A stretch of DNA of 8,966 nucleotides from Candidatus Thiodiazotropha taylori (GTDB lineage: Bacteria > Pseudomonadota > Gammaproteobacteria > Chromatiales > Chromatiaceae), in contig JAHRHW010000166.1 in NCBI GenBank assembly GCA_019100305.1, positions 1 through 8,966 of the forward strand, in the 5' to 3' direction. Shown here in pieces: positions 5,438-8,966 of the stretch (positions are counted from its first letter, which is position 1; every line of letters starts with the position of its first letter). The position numbers and the translations under genes are program-made. The notes beneath the pieces are model-generated. The model saw only the letters and a list, made by a program, of their open reading frames with translations. It did not search any database and was not told where the DNA came from.

Positions 5438-6567
5438 TAGCCCTGCTGCGCAAGCAACGATATTTTATCGACTATACCCTGGGCACAATGATGCGCCACA
5501 AGGGGAAGAGTCTCGGTCTGCTGACAGTCTACACAATAATCATATTCATGTTGGCATCAGTGATGCTGTTCAGCCATGCGATGCGTAGCGAAGCGGTTGC
5601 TCTGCTGGCCGACTCACCGGAAATCGTTGTGCAGCGGATACAGGCGGGAAGAAGTGTCATGGTACCGGCAGACTATCTGCAAAGAATCGGTAAGCTGCGC
5701 GGTGTCACTGAAAAGCGTGGCCGCTTGTGGGGCTACTATTACGATCCGGCCGTCAAGGCCAACTATACGGTGATGGCCAGCGAGCAGGATCAACTATCGA
5801 TAAACGATATTGTGATTGGTGAGGGGATTGCCCGAACCAGAGGCCTGTCGATTGGTGACTATTTGACACTGAGGTCCCATGAAGGCAAAGCATTCTCTTT
5901 CAGAGTATTAAGGTTGCTGGAGAGTGAATCGGAACTGATCAGCAGTGATCTGCTATTGATGAACCCGGAAGGCTATCGGCGATTGTTCGGTATTGACGAA
6001 TCGCTTTACACCGACCTTGTTCTGTCCGTGAGAAATCCCCGGGAGATACAAAAAATTGCTGAGAAACTGACACTGTTATTACCAGACAGTCGGCCAATAC
6101 TCAGAACGGAGATCCTGCGTACCTATGAGAGTCTCTTCTCCTGGCGGCAGGGTGTGATGTTGATTCTATTACTCGGTTCAGTACTCGCTTTTGTTATCTT
6201 CGCCTGGGACAAAGCCTCCGGGTTGAGCGCCGAGGAGCGCAAAGAGATCGGTATCCTGAAAGCAGTTGGCTGGGAGACCAGCGAAGTGATGCGGATGAAG
6301 TTCTGGGAGGGGGTGATCATCTCCCTGATGGCTTTTCTGATTGGCTATCTGGCCGCTTACTTACATGTGTTCTATACCTCAGCCGGTCTGTTTGAGCCAG
6401 TACTGAAAGGCTGGTCTGTTCTCTATCCCAGTTTTCAGTTAACCCCTTCAGTGGACGGTCTGCAACTCGCGACACTGTTTTTCTTTACGGTGTTGCCCTA
6501 TACCCTGGCGACCATCGTGCCTGTCTGGCAGACCTCCATAACGGATCCTGATCTGGTGATGCGGTAG
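5434..6567 (+). CDS. FtsX/MacB-type ABC transporter permease
   Basis: This 377-residue protein has the FtsX-like layout: a first helix at about 27-47, a large extracytoplasmic domain at 50-235, and three more helices at about 239-257, 293-313 and 343-365. The cytoplasmic loop between the second and third helices has SAEERKEIGILKAVGWETSEVMRMKFWEG, the coupling segment that touches the ATPase in the MacB/LolCDE/FtsX superfamily. The end (ITDPDLVMR) matches the family's typical DPxxxLR tail. Members work as mechanotransmitters or extract substrates from the membrane rather than forming a channel. The ATG overlaps the preceding stop (ATGA) and has no ribosome site of its own, in keeping with coupling. 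The ATPase gene starts three bases after the stop. Substrate is unknown. Confidence 0.85.
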   Translation: MIALLRKQRYFIDYTLGTMMRHKGKSLGLLTVYTIIIFMLASVMLFSHAMRSEAVALLADSPEIVVQRIQAGRSVMVPADYLQRIGKLRGVTEKRGRLWGYYYDPAVKANYTVMASEQDQLSINDIVIGEGIARTRGLSIGDYLTLRSHEGKAFSFRVLRLLESESELISSDLLLMNPEGYRRLFGIDESLYTDLVLSVRNPREIQKIAEKLTLLLPDSRPILRTEILRTYESLFSWRQGVMLILLLGSVLAFVIFAWDKASGLSAEERKEIGILKAVGWETSEVMRMKFWEGVIISLMAFLIGYLAAYLHVFYTSAGLFEPVLKGWSVLYPSFQLTPSVDGLQLATLFFFTVLPYTLATIVPVWQTSITDPDLVMR

Positions 6568-6570
6568 TTG

Positions 6571-7257
<687 letters not shown>

Positions 7258-7263
7258 CCTGTG

Positions 7264-8268
7264 ATGTTGAATCCTGCCATTCTGGCACTGCTGATGGTTT
7301 CGATGCTGGTCTCCACGATGCTGTTGGTGGCGGCTGCTTTTGCCGTCAGTATCCTGCGTCACTGGGATATTCAGAGTGGCAGTGAGTTGCAGCTTCGGCT
7401 GGAAAGGCGTACCTATCTGGTCTCAACCCTGTTGATCTGGGCTTTCCTGTTTGAGTTTCTCTCGCTGTTGCTGTTCATCTACAATGCAGAGGCCTTGTCT
7501 GGACAGTTTGTTGGCGCCATGTGTGCAACCGGGGTATTGAATCTGAATCCCTGGGGTTGGCCGACACTGTTTTTAAAGATCACCATGTTCTTTGTGGCAG
7601 CCATATGGTTGTTACTGAACTATCTGGACAACCGGGGCTACGACTATCCACTGATCCGTTTCAAATATGCTCTGTTGCTGTTGGTGCTGCCGCTGGTTGT
7701 TGCCGAAACGATTGTACAGTGGCTGCATTTTACTCAGATGGAGCCAAACCTGATCACCTCCTGTTGCGGAACACTCTTCTCCGCCGATGCGCAGGGGGTC
7801 TCCGCTGAGGTAAGTGGTATCGCCCCGGCAAATTCGATACTCGCTCTGGCTATCTCGGCCATAGTGGTTATCGCTGCTGGGGTATGGGTGGCGTTGCAAG
7901 GAAAGAGTGGTTGGTTGTTGTCGATCAGCGGGGCTGCCGTCTTTGTGATTGCACTCGTAGCAATTATCTCATCCATCTCGCTCTATATCTATGAGCACCC
8001 CCATCACCACTGCCCGTTCTGCATTCTCAAACAGGGCCACGGCTATGTGGGTTACTTTCTCTACATACCTCTGTTTCTGGCAACTGCACTCTCTCTAGGA
8101 GCCGGCTTTGTATCACCTTGGCGGAGGATCGTCAGTCTGAGTCAAACGGTGGCGGATGTGTTGCCTGTCATAAGCTGGTTGGCGCTATTCTTTTTCGTAC
8201 AGTTCTACCTAACCTCAGCCTGGACGATCTGGCATTCAAGGCTCACCATGATGGAGGTTTGGTGGTGA
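7264..8268 (+). CDS. Polytopic membrane protein with Cys/His motifs (HPHHHCPFC), unknown function
   Basis: This 334-residue protein has about eight hydrophobic segments, near residues 7-31, 51-75, 101-120, 134-155, 190-210, 217-242, 260-284 and 300-321. Four Cys/His clusters stand out: MCATGVLNLNPWGWP (Cys87), SCCG (Cys167, Cys168), and EHPHHHCPFC at 244-253 (His245, 247-249, Cys250, Cys253), followed by a His259 and GYVGYFLYIP. Such clusters at membrane edges suggest a metal, haem or disulfide site. The CPFC is identical to the active site of the thioredoxin encoded next, so a VKOR/DsbB-like thiol role is possible, but I see no clear membership of a known family. AGGGGAGGG at 7245-7253 is a strong ribosome site serving ATG 7264 or GTG 7261. 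It overlaps the next gene by four bases. Confidence 0.7.
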   Translation: MLNPAILALLMVSMLVSTMLLVAAAFAVSILRHWDIQSGSELQLRLERRTYLVSTLLIWAFLFEFLSLLLFIYNAEALSGQFVGAMCATGVLNLNPWGWPTLFLKITMFFVAAIWLLLNYLDNRGYDYPLIRFKYALLLLVLPLVVAETIVQWLHFTQMEPNLITSCCGTLFSADAQGVSAEVSGIAPANSILALAISAIVVIAAGVWVALQGKSGWLLSISGAAVFVIALVAIISSISLYIYEHPHHHCPFCILKQGHGYVGYFLYIPLFLATALSLGAGFVSPWRRIVSLSQTVADVLPVISWLALFFFVQFYLTSAWTIWHSRLTMMEVWW

Positions 8269-8765
8269 TCAATCAGACACTCTCCATCTTATTTGTCGTA
8301 TTGATTCTAAGCGCTCTCAATGGCTGTCAGTCAGAGAGTTCAGCGCTGACCAAAGGGGAGCCGCCACCCGCTTTTCAGTTACAGGATCTCAACCAAGAGA
8401 GGCTGAGTTTTCCGCAGGATTTTGCGGGAAAGGTTGTTGTGATCCGTTTCTGGGCCGATTGGTGTCCCTTCTGTGAGTCGGAGATGCAGAGTATTGAGCC
8501 GGTCTATCAGGTCTATCGTACAGAAGGCTTGGTGATCCTCGCGCTGAATGTGCGGCAGGATCGTGAAACAGCGGCAGCCTTCATAGAAGAACTGAATATC
8601 AGCTATCCGGTACTACTCGATCAGGAGGGGGCAGTAGCGAGAGAGTATGGGGTAATTGGTCTGCCAACCACCTTCATACTCGATCGCAAGGGGAGATTGC
8701 ATACCCGGATCATCGGTGAGTCCACAGCGGAGCTGTTCGCCCGCATCGTGGATGAGCTGATATGA
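8265..8765 (+). CDS. TlpA/ResA-like thioredoxin-fold lipoprotein
   Basis: This 166-residue protein begins with a lipoprotein signal (hydrophobic 6-18, then ALNG before Cys21), so it should be anchored in the membrane facing the periplasm. The remainder is a thioredoxin fold of the TlpA/ResA/AhpC-TSA group, with FWADWCPFCESEM giving active-site Cys67 and Cys70 and the cis-proline in GLPTTF (Pro134). Members reduce disulfides in apocytochromes or copper-centre assembly proteins and are kept reduced by a DsbD/CcdA-type membrane protein. The start is GTG at 8265: GGAGG at 8253-8257 lies seven bases upstream, and the ORF's longer in-frame extension to 8118 is only shadow of the previous gene. It overlaps both neighbours by four bases (GTGA and ATGA). 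Confidence 0.85.
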   Translation: MINQTLSILFVVLILSALNGCQSESSALTKGEPPPAFQLQDLNQERLSFPQDFAGKVVVIRFWADWCPFCESEMQSIEPVYQVYRTEGLVILALNVRQDRETAAAFIEELNISYPVLLDQEGAVAREYGVIGLPTTFILDRKGRLHTRIIGESTAELFARIVDELI

Positions 8766-8966
8766 GTGCCGAGCTGACCCTCGGGGTGGCCTTTCTAACC
8801 GGCATTCTCGGCAGCTTTCACTGCGTTGGTATGTGCAGTGGCATCAACGCAGGGTTCTTTATCCATTTTGCACCCAGGGTGCGATTCAGCCATCTGCTTA
8901 CATACCACACACTGCGGATTGGGGTTTATGCGCTGCTGGGTATCGGTGGTGCCGTTGTCGGTCAGG
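8762..8966 (+). CDS. SafE/DsbD_2-type membrane protein (3'-truncated by window edge)
   Basis: Only the first 68 residues are present. They start MSAELTLGVAFLTGILGSFH and continue CVGMCSGINAGFF. The GSFHCVGMCSG motif at 17-27 in the first helix matches the family annotated as sulfite exporter TauE/SafE or cytochrome c biogenesis transmembrane region (COG2836-like), where GS-x-HC-x-GMCGG is typical; here the first G of the last pair is Ser. A second helix begins near residue 50. Relatives are found with cytochrome oxidase copper loading genes or serve, like DsbD, to pass electrons across the membrane. Coupled by an ATGA overlap to the thioredoxin lipoprotein gene, it could be the electron donor of that protein or a copper transporter. 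Confidence 0.8.
   Translation, partial: MSAELTLGVAFLTGILGSFHCVGMCSGINAGFFIHFAPRVRFSHLLTYHTLRIGVYALLGIGGAVVGQ

Noticed and set aside
8118..8264. A longer start (8118) for the thioredoxin lipoprotein gene
   Set aside because: It lies within the membrane protein gene, reads as out-of-frame shadow, and would bury the lipoprotein signal; the GTG at 8265 has a good ribosome site.

Overview
The window (about 9 kb, roughly 50% G+C by eye) looks like ordinary chromosome of a Gammaproteobacterium. Protein style, Shine-Dalgarno use and the mix of arsJ, acuR-acuI and a TlpA/SafE-type thiol-redox operon would suit an environmental, possibly sulfur-oxidising, lineage. That placement is inference; no rRNA, tRNA or other marker is present, and no insertion sequence, CRISPR array or phage gene was seen.

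Left part (1-2860). The window opens inside arsJ, an organoarsenical-efflux MFS transporter, of which only the C-terminal half is visible. It converges on a MAPEG-family membrane protein gene on the minus strand (699-1121). Divergent from that gene is a TetR-type repressor (1289-1867), and the shared intergenic region holds a 9-bp-arm dyad. The repressor overlaps a GNAT acetyltransferase (GTG start at 1857). A one-domain TrmO/TsaA-type tRNA methyltransferase follows (2468-2860).

Middle part (2861-5146). A 250-bp stretch contains a degenerate-looking reading frame on the minus strand and a near-perfect hairpin just past the end of acuI. The minus strand then carries acuI (acryloyl-CoA reductase, YhdH family) and, 48 bp upstream, its probable TetR repressor acuR. 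Both promoter regions carry a TAGAC...GTCTA dyad, so a self-regulating, acrylate- or electrophile-responsive pair is the likely reading. The acuR dyad sits inside a good -35/-10 promoter that leaves almost no 5' leader. About 330 bp without a gene follow.

Right part (5147-8966, cut by the window end). Six plus-strand genes are packed with 4-bp overlaps or gaps of a few bases: a 96-aa His-containing exported or anchored protein, an FtsX-type ABC permease, its ATPase, an eight-helix membrane protein with His/Cys motifs (HPHHHCPFC), a TlpA-like thioredoxin lipoprotein (WCPFC), and the start of a SafE/DsbD_2-type membrane protein (HCVGMC). Gene order and conserved Cys/His motifs suggest one machine that couples an ATP-driven envelope transporter or mechanotransmitter to thiol redox or metal handling in the periplasm. 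I know of no described function for this combination, and it is the best candidate here for an uncharacterised system.
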